Source: Caulobacter sp. BK020
GTDB lineage: Bacteria > Pseudomonadota > Alphaproteobacteria > Caulobacterales > Caulobacteraceae
Assembly (NCBI RefSeq): GCF_004342605.1
Contig: NZ_SLZL01000011.1
Span: 1-64,000 of the forward strand
DNA length: 64,000 nt
Direction of reading: 5' to 3'
This document shows positions 8,922-17,808 of the stretch, piece by piece (the stretch's first letter is position 1; every line of letters begins with the position of its first letter). Both the position numbers and the translations under genes were made by a program. A model generated the notes under the pieces. It was given only the letters and a program-made list of their open reading frames with translations, did not search any database and was not told the origin of the DNA.

Positions 8922-9755
8922 CTAGGCGTCGAACGCCACCAGGCCGCTGGCCAGGTCGTAGGTGGCCGAGACGATCTTCAGCCGGCCCTCCGCCAGCTTC
9001 TCGGCCAGCACCCCGTCGGCCACCTTCAGGCGAGCGGCGACGTCGCGGACGTTCTGGCGGATGGCCGCGTCCTGCAGGTCGGCCGGATGCTTCTCTTCCG
9101 CCTCCAGCACGGCCGGGATGATCGGCAGCACCATGTTCAGCAGCGCGCCGTGCAGGTCGCTGTGCTTGGTGGCCACGTCGACCGCCGCGCCGACCGCGCC
9201 GCACTTGCTGTGGCCCAGGACGACGACCAGTGGCGCGCCCAGGTGCTCGACGGCGTAGACGATCGAGCCCAGGCCCTCCTGGCTGACGGTCGATCCGGCG
9301 ACGCGCACGACGAACAGCTCGCCCAGATTGCAGTCGAAGACCAGTTCGGGGCCGACCCGGCTGTCGCTGCAGCCGACGATCACCGCGAACGGCTTCTGGC
9401 CCTTGGACAGCTCGGCGATCCGGACCGTGGTGGGCAGCATGATGCTGGCCCCGCCGCGGGCGAAGATGGCGTTGCCCTGCTTGAGGCGGCCCAAGGCCTC
9501 GTCCGGGCTGACCAGCTGAGGCGGATGCACCTCGGCCGGCTCGACCGCGTTCGGATCCTCCAGCGGCTTGACCTGGGCCAGGGCCTTGTCCAGCGCCGCC
9601 TTGTCGGTGGGCTGGGACTTCAGGGCCCGGCGCGTGCGGCGGCCCTTGCGGGTCAACACCGAAGGCGTGGCGGGACTGTCGCCCTCGGCCCAGGCCAGGG
9701 CGGGCGCGGCGAGGCCGGACGCCAGGGCGCCCAGCAGCAGACGTCTCGAAACCAT
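8922..9755 (-). CDS. exported beta-class carbonic anhydrase
   Basis: A 277-residue protein from the ATG at 9755, chosen over 9776 because a GGGGG ribosome site lies just before it. It interconverts CO2 and bicarbonate. Beta-class zinc ligands are visible: Cys129 with the Asp131-Arg133 dyad (CSDSRVGPELVF), then His182 and Cys185 (GHSKCGAVGAA). The N-terminus MVSRRLLLGALASGLAAP is a twin-arginine type signal, so the enzyme probably acts in the periplasm. A basic, proline-rich linker precedes the catalytic core. It is not obviously in an operon with its neighbours. Confidence 0.9.
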   Translation of the reverse strand: MVSRRLLLGALASGLAAPALAWAEGDSPATPSVLTRKGRRTRRALKSQPTDKAALDKALAQVKPLEDPNAVEPAEVHPPQLVSPDEALGRLKQGNAIFARGGASIMLPTTVRIAELSKGQKPFAVIVGCSDSRVGPELVFDCNLGELFVVRVAGSTVSQEGLGSIVYAVEHLGAPLVVVLGHSKCGAVGAAVDVATKHSDLHGALLNMVLPIIPAVLEAEEKHPADLQDAAIRQNVRDVAARLKVADGVLAEKLAEGRLKIVSATYDLASGLVAFDA

Positions 9756-9835
9756 CTCATCCCCCGACGAGTGCAACGCAGTGGCCTACAGTCCTGCCAG
9801 GGGAAGGTTAACTCCGCCGCAACGGCGGGCTCGCC

Positions 9836-10312
9836 TCAAAGCGGCAATTCGACACGCTTGACCACCGTGCGCAGGGCGATCGACGAGCTGACCCGCACGA
9901 CCCCCGGGATCCGCGTCAGTTCCTGGGCGTGCACCCGCTCCAGGTCGTCGACGTCGGCCACCACCAGCCGCAGCAGATAGTCCGAGCCGCCGGTCATCAG
10001 GTAGCATTCGGCCACCTCGCGGACATTGGCGATGGCCTTCTCGAACACGCTGAGCGTCGCCTCGGCCTGGGACGACAGGGTGACGGTGACGAAGACGCTG
10101 AGCGGCAGGCCCACCGCCCGCTCGTCGATCACCGCGGCGTAGCGGCCGATCACCCCGACCTCCTCCAGCAGCTTCACCCGGCGCAGGCAGGCGGATTCGG
10201 AAAGATTCACCGCCTCGGCCATTTCCACATAGCTGGCCCGGCCTCGTCTCTGGAGCACGTTCAGCAGCTTGCGATCGAAGGCGTCGAGATTGGCCGCAGG
10301 TTTCTTCACCAT
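9836..10312 (-). CDS. Lrp/AsnC-family transcriptional regulator, probable regulator of ald
   Basis: A 158-residue Lrp-type protein. Residues 10-60 form the winged helix-turn-helix (LDAFDRKLLNVLQRRGRASY, then NLSESACLRRVKLLE). Residues 70-155 form the ligand-binding alpha/beta domain. It is divergent from alanine dehydrogenase, with only about 117 bp between the two starts. Lrp-type activators (AldR/PutR-like) are commonly encoded beside ald, so control of ald by alanine or another amino acid is a strong contextual inference. Confidence 0.88.
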   Translation of the reverse strand: MVKKPAANLDAFDRKLLNVLQRRGRASYVEMAEAVNLSESACLRRVKLLEEVGVIGRYAAVIDERAVGLPLSVFVTVTLSSQAEATLSVFEKAIANVREVAECYLMTGGSDYLLRLVVADVDDLERVHAQELTRIPGVVRVSSSIALRTVVKRVELPL

Positions 10313-10429
10313 AAAGGCTCCGTTGCGATGGAATCCTGCATATCACGGTTACGGACGCATGAAACTCCCCAGGAACCTGCGCGGACTCGGGCGTAAACCA
10401 GCGTCAAAAGCCATTTGGAGGAGACTATC

Positions 10430-11542
10430 ATGCGCGTTGGCGTGCCTTCCGAGATCAAGCCGGGCGAACACCGGGTCGGCCTGACCCCCACCGCCGTGCG
10501 CGAATATGTGGGCCATGGTCACGCCGTGCTGGTCCAGGCCGGCGCGGGCCTGGGGGCCGGCTATGGCGACGACCTCTACGTCAAGGCCGGGGCGACCATC
10601 GCGCCTGACGCCGACGCGGTGTTCGCCGGGGCCGAGCTGATCATCAAGGTCAAGGAGCCCCAGAAGGTCGAGTGGGAGCGCCTGACGCCCCGCCACATCC
10701 TGTTCACCTATCTGCACCTGGCGCCCGATCCGGCCCAGACCGAGGGCTTGCTGGCCTCGGGCTGCGCGGCGATCGCCTACGAGACCGTCACCGACGCGCG
10801 CGGCGGCCTGCCGCTGCTGGCCCCGATGTCGGAAGTGGCCGGCCGCATCGCGGTGTTCAGCGCCGCCGAGACCCTGCTCAAGCACAATGGCGGCATGGGC
10901 CTCTTGCTCTGCGGCGTCCCGGGCGTGCCCCCGGCCCGGGTGGCGGTGCTGGGCGGCGGCGTGGTCGGCTCCAACGCCGCGCGCATGGCCGCCGGCCTCG
11001 GCGCCGAGGTCGTGGTGCTGGAACGCTCGATCCCCCGGATGCGCGAGCTGGACGACCTCTATCAGGGCCGCATTCTCACCCGCTATTCGACCCTGGCCGC
11101 CGTCGAGGACGAGATCCTCAAGGCCGACGTGATCATCGGCGCGGTGCTGACCGCCGGAGCCGCGGCGCCCAAGCTGGTCAAGCGCGAGCATCTGTCGAAG
11201 ATGAAGCCGGGCTCGGTGCTGGTCGACGTGTCGATCGACCAGGGCGGCTGCTTCGAGACCAGCCATCCGACCACCCATGCCGAGCCCACCTATACGGTCG
11301 ACGGCGTCGTCCATTACTGCGTGGCCAACATGCCCGGCGCCGCCCCGCGCACCTCGTCCGAGGCCCTGGGCAACGCCACCCTGCCGTTCGGCCTGGCCCT
11401 GGCCGACCACGGCCTGGACGCGCTGAAGAGCAACATCCACCTGGCCAAGGGCCTGAACGTCCTGGCCGGCCAGCTGACCCATCCGGCCGTGGCCGAGGCG
11501 CTGGGCAAGCCGTCGGTGGATCCGTACGGAGCTTGGAAGTAG
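10430..11542 (+). CDS. ald: alanine dehydrogenase
   Basis: A 370-residue NAD-dependent enzyme that converts L-alanine to pyruvate and ammonium reversibly. The start ATG at 10430 is 5 bases after GGAGGAG (10417-10424); an in-frame start 15 bases upstream lacks such a site. The N-terminal signature MRVGVPSEIKPGEHRVGLTP, the conserved YLHLA segment, and a Rossmann motif VAVLGGGVVGSNAARMA near residues 168-184 identify the family. The C-terminal part contains PGAAPRTSSEALGNATLP. Length is normal. The divergent Lrp gene is the likely regulator. A GGGGC/GCCCC hairpin follows the stop before the convergent neighbour. Confidence 0.96.
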   Translation: MRVGVPSEIKPGEHRVGLTPTAVREYVGHGHAVLVQAGAGLGAGYGDDLYVKAGATIAPDADAVFAGAELIIKVKEPQKVEWERLTPRHILFTYLHLAPDPAQTEGLLASGCAAIAYETVTDARGGLPLLAPMSEVAGRIAVFSAAETLLKHNGGMGLLLCGVPGVPPARVAVLGGGVVGSNAARMAAGLGAEVVVLERSIPRMRELDDLYQGRILTRYSTLAAVEDEILKADVIIGAVLTAGAAAPKLVKREHLSKMKPGSVLVDVSIDQGGCFETSHPTTHAEPTYTVDGVVHYCVANMPGAAPRTSSEALGNATLPFGLALADHGLDALKSNIHLAKGLNVLAGQLTHPAVAEALGKPSVDPYGAWK

Positions 11543-11562
11543 GGGCCCGCGGCCCCTCCGGC

Positions 11563-12267
11563 CTAAGCCGCGAACCGGCCAAGGTCCTGGTGGCTCTCCA
11601 CCAGGTCCAGCACGTCGTGCATCGAGAAGCCCGGATCGGTCGGGTACAGCGCGTCGTAGATCGAGCGGGCGAAGGCCAGGTCGGCCGGGGTCTTGACCCG
11701 CCAGTCATAGTGCGACCAGTCGCGATGGGTCTTCAGGTGGGCCTGGCGGAACCGGTCGGGCCGGGCGCGGATGGCGGCGGTCGGCGAGATCATGGCCAGG
11801 GGGTCGCGAACCTCGGCGGCGGCGATCCGCAGGGCCTCGACCGTGGCCACCTCGACCTCGAGCCCGGCCGGGAAGGTCCGTTCCACGCGGTTGGAGGTGT
11901 AGGCCGCGCCGGTGGCCAGGGCCAGGCGGACGGCCTCGTCGATCACGGCCGGATCGACGAACGGCGCGTCGCCCTTGATGCGGACGATGTGGCTGACCGG
12001 GCCGGCGGCCTCGGCGCAGCGGGCGATGCGGTCGAGGATGTCGCTGCCCGCGCCGCGATGCACGGCGTAGCCGCGCGACACGACCAGCCCGGCCAGGCCG
12101 TCGTCGGCGGCGTCGCTGCTGGTGGCGACGATGATCTTGTCCAGGCGCCGGGCGCCGCGCAGCCGCTCCAGCTGGCGCAGGATCATCGGCTGGCCCTGGA
12201 GGGTGGCCACGGCCTTGCCGGGCAGACGCTTGGAGCCCATGCGGGCCTGGACGACGGCGAGGATCAT
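11563..12267 (-). CDS. SpsF-type cytidylyltransferase-like protein
   Basis: A 234-residue nucleotidyltransferase of the SpsF/acylneuraminate cytidylyltransferase type. The diagnostic N-terminus is ILAVVQARMGSKRLPGKA (nucleotide-binding, residues 2-19), followed by IIVATSSDAADD and HIVRIKGDAPFVDP. Such enzymes activate sugar acids for surface or flagellin glycans. The same-strand gene immediately upstream encodes an aldo/keto reductase; this pair recurs in polysaccharide and glycosylation loci. The substrate is not predictable from sequence alone. The start at 12267 is preceded by a weak GGGAG-like site. Confidence 0.8.
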   Translation of the reverse strand: MILAVVQARMGSKRLPGKAVATLQGQPMILRQLERLRGARRLDKIIVATSSDAADDGLAGLVVSRGYAVHRGAGSDILDRIARCAEAAGPVSHIVRIKGDAPFVDPAVIDEAVRLALATGAAYTSNRVERTFPAGLEVEVATVEALRIAAAEVRDPLAMISPTAAIRARPDRFRQAHLKTHRDWSHYDWRVKTPADLAFARSIYDALYPTDPGFSMHDVLDLVESHQDLGRFAA

Positions 12268-12333
12268 GGCGTTCGGCTCCCTCTTAAGTTCCTCAGCTCT
12301 TGGTCCCAGGCTGAGCTTAGATTCGCCCGAGCG

Positions 12334-13209
12334 TCAGGCGACCCAACGTCGCGGGTCCAGGGCCACCGGGTCGTCGATGGCCATGTCGTCCCAGTCGAGG
12401 TCGGGCGGCGGGCTGGAAGCGGCCGCCACGACGGCGGAAAGCTCGGCGGCCGAGGTGACGCCCACCAGGACGGCGCTGGCCTCGACCCGCGACAGGGCGA
12501 AGCCCAGGGCGGCCTGCAGCGGGTCGGAACGACCCTCGGCGATCATCCGCCGCACCTTCGACAGGCGGCCAGAGGCCCCCTTCAGCTGGGCGGGCACCCG
12601 GTCGGGCGGCAGGAACAGCAGGCCGTTCAGGAAGATCGAGCGCAGCTGCACCTCGATCCCCATGCCGGCGATACGCTGCAGCGAGCCGTCGGCCAGCAGG
12701 CGCTGGTCCAGCAGGCTGGCCGGGGCTTGCAGGATGTCGGGCTTGAAGCGGCGGGCGACGCCCACCGGGTCGTCGCTGGCGTGGGCGGCGACGCCGACCT
12801 TGGCGAACAGGCCCTCGTCGCGCAGCCGGGCCAGGCGGTCCCAGACGGCCGCGCCGTGCGGGCCGAACAGCTCGGCGGGCGAGGAGACGATGATGGCGTC
12901 GGCGCGCTCCACCGCCAGGCGGCGCAGCGAGGCGCGGGCCTCGGCCTCGACGAAGTCGGGACCGCGATCGGCGCGGGCGGCCGACAGGGTGACGCGGAAC
13001 GGCACGGGGCGCGGGATCAGGTCGCCCAGCACCTGCTCGGCGCGGCCGTAATTGCCCGACACGTCGAGAACCGACAGGCGGGCCCGGGCGGCGATATTGA
13101 GGATGTCGCGGGCTTCGGTTTCCGGCGAACGGGCGCGCGGCGACGCGCTCATGCCGTCCAGTCCGAACTGGGCGGCGGCGAGACCGAGCTTGGAAACCGA
13201 GAGCGACAT
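12334..13209 (-). CDS. aldo/keto reductase family protein
   Basis: A 291-residue protein from the ATG at 13209 (MSLSVSKLGLAAAQFG); the longer start at 13257 adds a poorly coding leader. Recognisable AKR features are KLGLAAAQFG at the N-terminus, the catalytic-site region LDVSGNYGRAEQVLG and a C-terminal SRVEASAVLVGVTSAAEL segment. These subgroup proteins often accompany SpsF-like transferases in glycan loci, as here. An NAD(P)H-dependent reductase role is the family expectation. The canonical Asp-Tyr-Lys-His tetrad is not clearly complete by eye, so activity is uncertain. Confidence 0.8.
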   Translation of the reverse strand: MSLSVSKLGLAAAQFGLDGMSASPRARSPETEARDILNIAARARLSVLDVSGNYGRAEQVLGDLIPRPVPFRVTLSAARADRGPDFVEAEARASLRRLAVERADAIIVSSPAELFGPHGAAVWDRLARLRDEGLFAKVGVAAHASDDPVGVARRFKPDILQAPASLLDQRLLADGSLQRIAGMGIEVQLRSIFLNGLLFLPPDRVPAQLKGASGRLSKVRRMIAEGRSDPLQAALGFALSRVEASAVLVGVTSAAELSAVVAAASSPPPDLDWDDMAIDDPVALDPRRWVA

Positions 13210-13302
13210 GGAAATCCGTGCGGATGGAACACCAGTGTCGATGAGCCTAAGCCCCAAGGCTGAAGAAGGCGTTTCTGGAAACTTGCCGAGGCGTTAACAT
13301 GC

Positions 13303-14319
13303 TTGGCAATGGACCTGCCCGATCACGACGCCGCCGACGTGTCTTCCGCGTCCTTCGCCACGCCATCGGACTGGCCGCTGCACGGCCTGGCCGAGGACAT
13401 GCGGCCCGCCCTGGCCCAGGCCCTGGCGCACGGTCCGGCAGGGCTGGCGACGATCGTTTCCCTCGGCGACGGCGGGCCGCGTCCGGTCGGGACGCAGATG
13501 GTGTTCGGGACCAACAGCCGCGCCGGATTCCTGTCCGGCGGCTGCATCGAGGCCGATGTCGAGGCCCACGCCCGGGCCGCCATGGCCGACGGACGGCCTC
13601 GCCGCCTGGTCTATGGCGAGGGCAGCCCCTGGCCCGACATCCGCCTGCTGTGCGGGGCGCGGATCGAGATCCTGGTCGAGCGGATCGCCCCGGACGACGC
13701 GGCGGCGAAAACGCTGCTGGACCTGGCCCGGGCGCGGGTCCCGGCTGCCTGGATCAGCGACGGCCAGCGGCGGCTCTGCGCCCCGCTGGCGGAGGCCGCC
13801 CCGGCCTGGCCGGGCGCCTTCGCGCGGCGATTCGACCCGCCGCCGCGGCTGGTGGTGTTCGGCGGCGATCCGACCGCCCTGGCCGTGGCCAGCCTCGGCG
13901 CCCAGTCCGGTTTCCAGACCGTCCTGGTCCGCCCCAAGGGCCCGACCGCGCCGCCGCCCCTGGCCGGCGTGGCCTATCGCCGCGACGACGTCGCCGGCGC
14001 CGCGGCGGCGGTCGGCCTGGACGCCTGGACGGCGGTGGCGGTCTGCGGCCACGACGAGGCGGTCGACCACCAGGCCCTGCTGGCCGCCCTGCCCTCGGCC
14101 GCCCCCTATGTCGGCCTGCTGGGCGCGCGGCGGCGGCTGGGCGAGCGGCTGGACCGCCTGCGGGCGGCGGGCGTGGCCGAGCAGGACCTCCGGAAGCTGC
14201 GCGCGCCGATCGGCCTCGACCTCGGCGGCAAGGCCCCGTTCGAGGTGGCCGTGGCGGTGATCGGCGAGATCATGGCCGCCCGCCACGGCCAGCCGGCCCT
14301 GGCGCGCCGCGAGGCCTGA
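13303..14319 (+). CDS. XdhC/CoxI-family molybdenum-enzyme maturation factor
   Basis: A 338-residue protein (TTG start at 13303; ATG at 13309 gives 336). XdhC proteins bind molybdenum cofactor, promote its sulfuration and insert it into xanthine-dehydrogenase-type enzymes. The CoxI/XdhC N-terminal domain is seen as LATIVSLGDGGPRPVGTQMV and FLSGGCIEADV. The C-terminal Rossmann domain includes LVVFGGDPTALAVASLGA and YVGLLGARRRLGERLDRL. Its likely clients are the IorAB-type genes at 22.8-25.6 kb, with a MocA-like transferase at 20.1 kb. The plus-strand orientation is opposite to the moa operon. Confidence 0.88.
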   Translation: MAMDLPDHDAADVSSASFATPSDWPLHGLAEDMRPALAQALAHGPAGLATIVSLGDGGPRPVGTQMVFGTNSRAGFLSGGCIEADVEAHARAAMADGRPRRLVYGEGSPWPDIRLLCGARIEILVERIAPDDAAAKTLLDLARARVPAAWISDGQRRLCAPLAEAAPAWPGAFARRFDPPPRLVVFGGDPTALAVASLGAQSGFQTVLVRPKGPTAPPPLAGVAYRRDDVAGAAAAVGLDAWTAVAVCGHDEAVDHQALLAALPSAAPYVGLLGARRRLGERLDRLRAAGVAEQDLRKLRAPIGLDLGGKAPFEVAVAVIGEIMAARHGQPALARREA

Positions 14320-14321
14320 CG

Positions 14322-14376
14322 GCTCCGCCCCCTCCGGGGGCGGACAGACCGCGAAGCGGTCAGGTGGGGGCAAGTG
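14322..14376. repeat. half copy of the 110-bp multi-hairpin repeat
   Basis: This is the right half of the element seen complete at 3701-3810: a CCGCCCCC/GGGGGCGG hairpin, a GACCGC/GCGGTC hairpin and the terminal GGTGGGGGCAAGTG. It starts 2 bases after the xdhC stop. The left half (CACTTGCCCCC and the two first hairpins) is missing, so the copy is truncated. Confidence 0.8.
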
Positions 14377-15095
14377 TTCGCGGGCACGATCTTTCGGCCT
14401 CACGCGGAAACCCGCTGAGCTGATGGGAAGGGTGCGAAGCGCCCGGGCCTCGCCCGGAGGATTTGCAGTTATGGGTACCGTTTCGACGAAGACGAGCGCT
14501 TCGCGTGGAGCCGTTATCCGGAAGCCTTCGGGTCGCGGATTCTTAACCCGCTCCGATGGAGGCCCCCGACGGGCGGAGCGTTGGCGCACTCCGGACCGCC
14601 CGGGCGATTTCAGCCCGGGCCTGCTGGCCGCATCCGCCTATCCCGGGCGCCGAAGCTTCGTCGCGACTGAGGCGAACCTGCTGCGAACCAACCTGGGACG
14701 CTTCCGAAGAAGCACGACGGACAAGGCCTTCCCGCTCGTCCACCCCCGAAAGCCGCATCGGTCGCCGTACGTGCGCCCTCCCCATGCCTTCAGGTGAGAT
14801 CATTATGGGGGCGGTCTGAGAGGGTGAGGATCGATTGGGGTCGAGATTTTTCAAGGCATTGATTTTACGGGAGTTCATTGGCTGAACGCGGAGGATAAGT
14901 CCAAAAAACTCCACTCACGCCGGCGAAGGCCGGGGGCGACCGGATCAAGAATGGAATGCCGGCCCTCGCCGCCCACCCGGACGGAGAAGGGTCTGACAGC
15001 GGAAGTTTCAGACGACAGCTAGACGCCAGTTGCAGACTCTCAGACGCCTGCGGAAGGCAGACCCTTGAGCAGCTCCGGCCGACCCGTCGCCATAG
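14377..15095. other. gene-poor stretch without a convincing coding region
   Basis: About 720 bases separate xdhC from the DUF4209 gene. A plus-strand frame from ATG 14471 to 14797 (108 codons, basic, Ser/Arg-rich) has GGAGG at 14456-14460. Its third codon positions are not GC-biased like the neighbouring genes, so I do not call it. A minus-strand frame (14543-14914) is no better. Near 14921-14942 there is a CCGGCGAAGGCCGGG stretch resembling the arm of the inverted repeat at 35.5 kb. The block looks like an accumulation of remnants or an unannotated structured RNA. Confidence 0.5.
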
Positions 15096-16979
15096 TCAGG
15101 TCAGCCCCAGCTCCGCCCGATACGGGAACAGCGGAATGAGGCAGAGCCGGAAGATCAGCCAGCAGCCGTAGATGGCGTCCACGCCATAGGGACTGCCGTC
15201 GTGCAGCAGCCCGTGCGCGACGCCATGCCGAATCGCCGGCCCAGGCCGGCCGAGGAACACATGAGAGATGTCCTCGGTGATGTCGCGGCCGAACACCGCG
15301 TCCAGCTCCGACCGCATGCCGTCGAACAAGGAGGTGATGGTTCGGTCCTCCTGCGTCTGCCCGGCGTTGTCGAAGGTCGTAACGTCGTGGCCGTGCTGTT
15401 TCAAGACATGGCGCAGCGAGTTCTCCAGCAGCGGCGTCAGGATGTAGAGCGCGCTGGTGAAATCGCCCTGGAAGAAGCGGTTAAACCCGCGCGCGAAGGT
15501 CTGCGCGAGGTCCTGCGGCACGAACGGGCTCTGGCTCGTCAGGGCGTAGAAGGTGTCTTCGGACAGGTAGTGGCCCGAGGTCATCGTGCGCCGGGCCGGC
15601 TCGATCTGGCCCGACACGCTGATGTGCCGGCGGATGCCTTCGGCCTGGGCGATCTGCTGGGCGACCACCGAATCGTCCGGATCGCCAAAGCCGCCGGCGC
15701 CGCCGGTCCGGTGGATCACCTTGCCCTCGTCGTCGAGGTGCGCCGCCCCGAACAGCGACGACAGCGGGTGCTTGCGGATTTGCTCGATGGCCTCCGTGCG
15801 CAGCTTCTCTGGGTCCGGGCTCTGGTCCAGCACGGCGAAGACGAAGAGGCTGTCGTAGACGCTGAGCGGCTTGATCCTGTTCTGGATGGACTCGACCAGC
15901 TCGGTCAGGTCGATCTCCTGCGAGAAGGTGCCCATCTCCTCGCCCACGTTCGCCTGGACCTCGACCAGCTTGTGCCGCAGCTCGGTGCGGCGCGGTCGGG
16001 CGCTTGCGATGCCGTGCAAGGCGGCGATGGCGTTGCCGAGCAGGTTGGACGCCAGCATGGGCGACGCGATCTTCTCGGCCTCGGCGACCATCACCTCGGC
16101 GGCGGCGATCTGGCACCGCTGCCTGTCGTCGTCCTTCTTCCCCGCCTGATAGGCCCGCGACGCCAAGCGCCAGAGGTCCACGACCACATGGTGGTTGGCG
16201 TCGGCCGGCAGCTTGGTCAGGACGTCTTCGATCTCGGCGGCTACCTCCAGCGGGTCGGACACCCGCATCTGCAAGTCCAGCTCGCAATACCAATGGACGG
16301 GCACCGGGTCCCTTGCCGCCACGGCGCGCTTGCGAACGGCAACGAGCTGTTCGCGGACCGGCTCGGCCTCCGGCTTGGCCCAGCCGAGCATCCGCGCCAG
16401 GCCCAGGGCGCGAAGGAGATAGTCCTTGGTGTCGGGGTGGAACGGCCAGTCTTCATCGCCGTGGCGGAACTTCAGCTCGCCGGCCTCGATCCGACGCACC
16501 AGCTCGACGTAGGCCTTCAAGGCCTCCACCCCGCAGGCGGCCTGCTTACGGTCCAGCAGCCAAGCGACGTCGTTCAGCCGCGCCCGAAGGACGACGTTCG
16601 CGGCCTTGCCGGCCACGAATTGCAAGACGTCGCCGTGCTCGCGGAAGTCGGAGGGCGCCGCCGACCGCCGGCCATCCCCCATCACCAACATTGGGCCGAA
16701 CGGCTCGTTGGTGTCCTCCGGCTTGAAGTGCATGCCGGTCACACCCCAGAGGAAGTCCCAGACCCGGACCCGCGCCGGGTCGTTCGTCCCGTCCTCGCCA
16801 GACCCCGCAGCGCCAGAAGCAGCGCGGTAGAGGTCGCCGAGTTCCTGGCTGTCGGCCGCCGTCGAACCGGAGATCACCTGCTCGAAGTCCAGGCCGTCGA
16901 CGTCCGCCATCGTCACCCTGATCCAGGGCGAGACCTGCGGCTCCTCGCGCTCCTCTGTCTCCGGCGGCGTCTCGGTCAT
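15096..16979 (-). CDS. DUF4209-type protein with C-terminal HEPN-like motif
   Basis: A 627-residue soluble protein. The N-terminal part (DFLWGVTGMHFKPEDTNEPF, then PMLVMGDGRRSAAPSDF) looks like the DUF7380 region that precedes DUF4209. The middle is helical, repeat-like sequence. The C-terminal part (FFQGDFTSALYILTPLLENS ... RHGVAHGLL near residues 583-592) matches DUF4209. RHGVAH fits the RxxxxH signature of HEPN ribonuclease domains, which are common in defence and toxin systems. It sits alone in a low-coding island inside the Mo-cofactor region, which suggests horizontal gain. Function is unknown; a defence or RNA-cleavage role is inference. Confidence 0.75.
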   Translation of the reverse strand: MTETPPETEEREEPQVSPWIRVTMADVDGLDFEQVISGSTAADSQELGDLYRAASGAAGSGEDGTNDPARVRVWDFLWGVTGMHFKPEDTNEPFGPMLVMGDGRRSAAPSDFREHGDVLQFVAGKAANVVLRARLNDVAWLLDRKQAACGVEALKAYVELVRRIEAGELKFRHGDEDWPFHPDTKDYLLRALGLARMLGWAKPEAEPVREQLVAVRKRAVAARDPVPVHWYCELDLQMRVSDPLEVAAEIEDVLTKLPADANHHVVVDLWRLASRAYQAGKKDDDRQRCQIAAAEVMVAEAEKIASPMLASNLLGNAIAALHGIASARPRRTELRHKLVEVQANVGEEMGTFSQEIDLTELVESIQNRIKPLSVYDSLFVFAVLDQSPDPEKLRTEAIEQIRKHPLSSLFGAAHLDDEGKVIHRTGGAGGFGDPDDSVVAQQIAQAEGIRRHISVSGQIEPARRTMTSGHYLSEDTFYALTSQSPFVPQDLAQTFARGFNRFFQGDFTSALYILTPLLENSLRHVLKQHGHDVTTFDNAGQTQEDRTITSLFDGMRSELDAVFGRDITEDISHVFLGRPGPAIRHGVAHGLLHDGSPYGVDAIYGCWLIFRLCLIPLFPYRAELGLT

Positions 16980-17004
16980 GTTCAGTCCTTGGGCATCTCC
17001 ACAG

Positions 17005-17121
17005 CTAAGCCGAAATGTAGGTATCGACAGCCGTTCGGCTACCAGGTGACTCGAAGGTCGTCGTCGTAGCGACCCGTCTCACATAGTCGATCACCGCTTC
17101 CGGGATGTCGGCGAACGTCAT
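17005..17121 (-). CDS. possible 38-residue ORF upstream of the DUF4209 gene
   Basis: The ATG at 17121 opens a 38-codon frame (MTFADIPEAVIDYVRRVATT ...) ending in TAG at 17005-17007, 25 bases before the DUF4209 start on the same strand. Its ATGA overlaps the TGA (17118-17120) of a preceding open frame ending ...GGQREKERQLL. Stop/start overlap and strand agree with a short operon, but both frames are short and unrecognised. They may be fragments of a decayed gene pair. Confidence 0.25.
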   Translation of the reverse strand: MTFADIPEAVIDYVRRVATTTTFESPGSRTAVDTYISA

Positions 17122-17324
17122 AGCAACTGCCGCTCTTTCTCGCGCTGGCCGCCCATCTCACGGCCAAGGTGAACATTAGCGGCCCGCAACTCTCGCGCCA
17201 GGGTACGCGCAGCTATCCGGCGGGATTTCGGAATGAGCCTTCAAGAACGTCTTCCGGGGCCGCCTCAACCTCCCTTTCAGAAAGCGGACTTTCCCAAGGT
17301 CAGCGAAGAGTCAAAACCGCCCAC
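17122..17324. other. short stretch with a possible gene fragment
   Basis: On the minus strand an open frame of about 40 codons (from near 17240 to 17118) ends in RELRAANVHLGREMGGQREK and ERQLL. No good start or family is visible. Most likely this is a decayed gene tail between moaC and the DUF4209 island. Nothing else is recognised before the moaC stop at 17325. Confidence 0.3.
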
Positions 17325-17795
<471 letters not shown>

Positions 17796-17808
17796 GGTTC
17801 CAGCAGCC

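Noticed and set aside
13290..13302. CtrA-type half site (GTTAAC) before xdhC
   Set aside because: Only one TTAA half is present; the second half at the required spacing is missing.
13294..14589. 431-codon minus-strand frame opposite xdhC
   Set aside because: Antisense to a recognised gene, with Arg/Gly/Gln-rich sequence and no start signal.
14543..14914. 123-codon minus-strand frame in the gap before the DUF4209 gene
   Set aside because: No ribosome site, no family, and weak third-position bias; left as part of the unexplained block.
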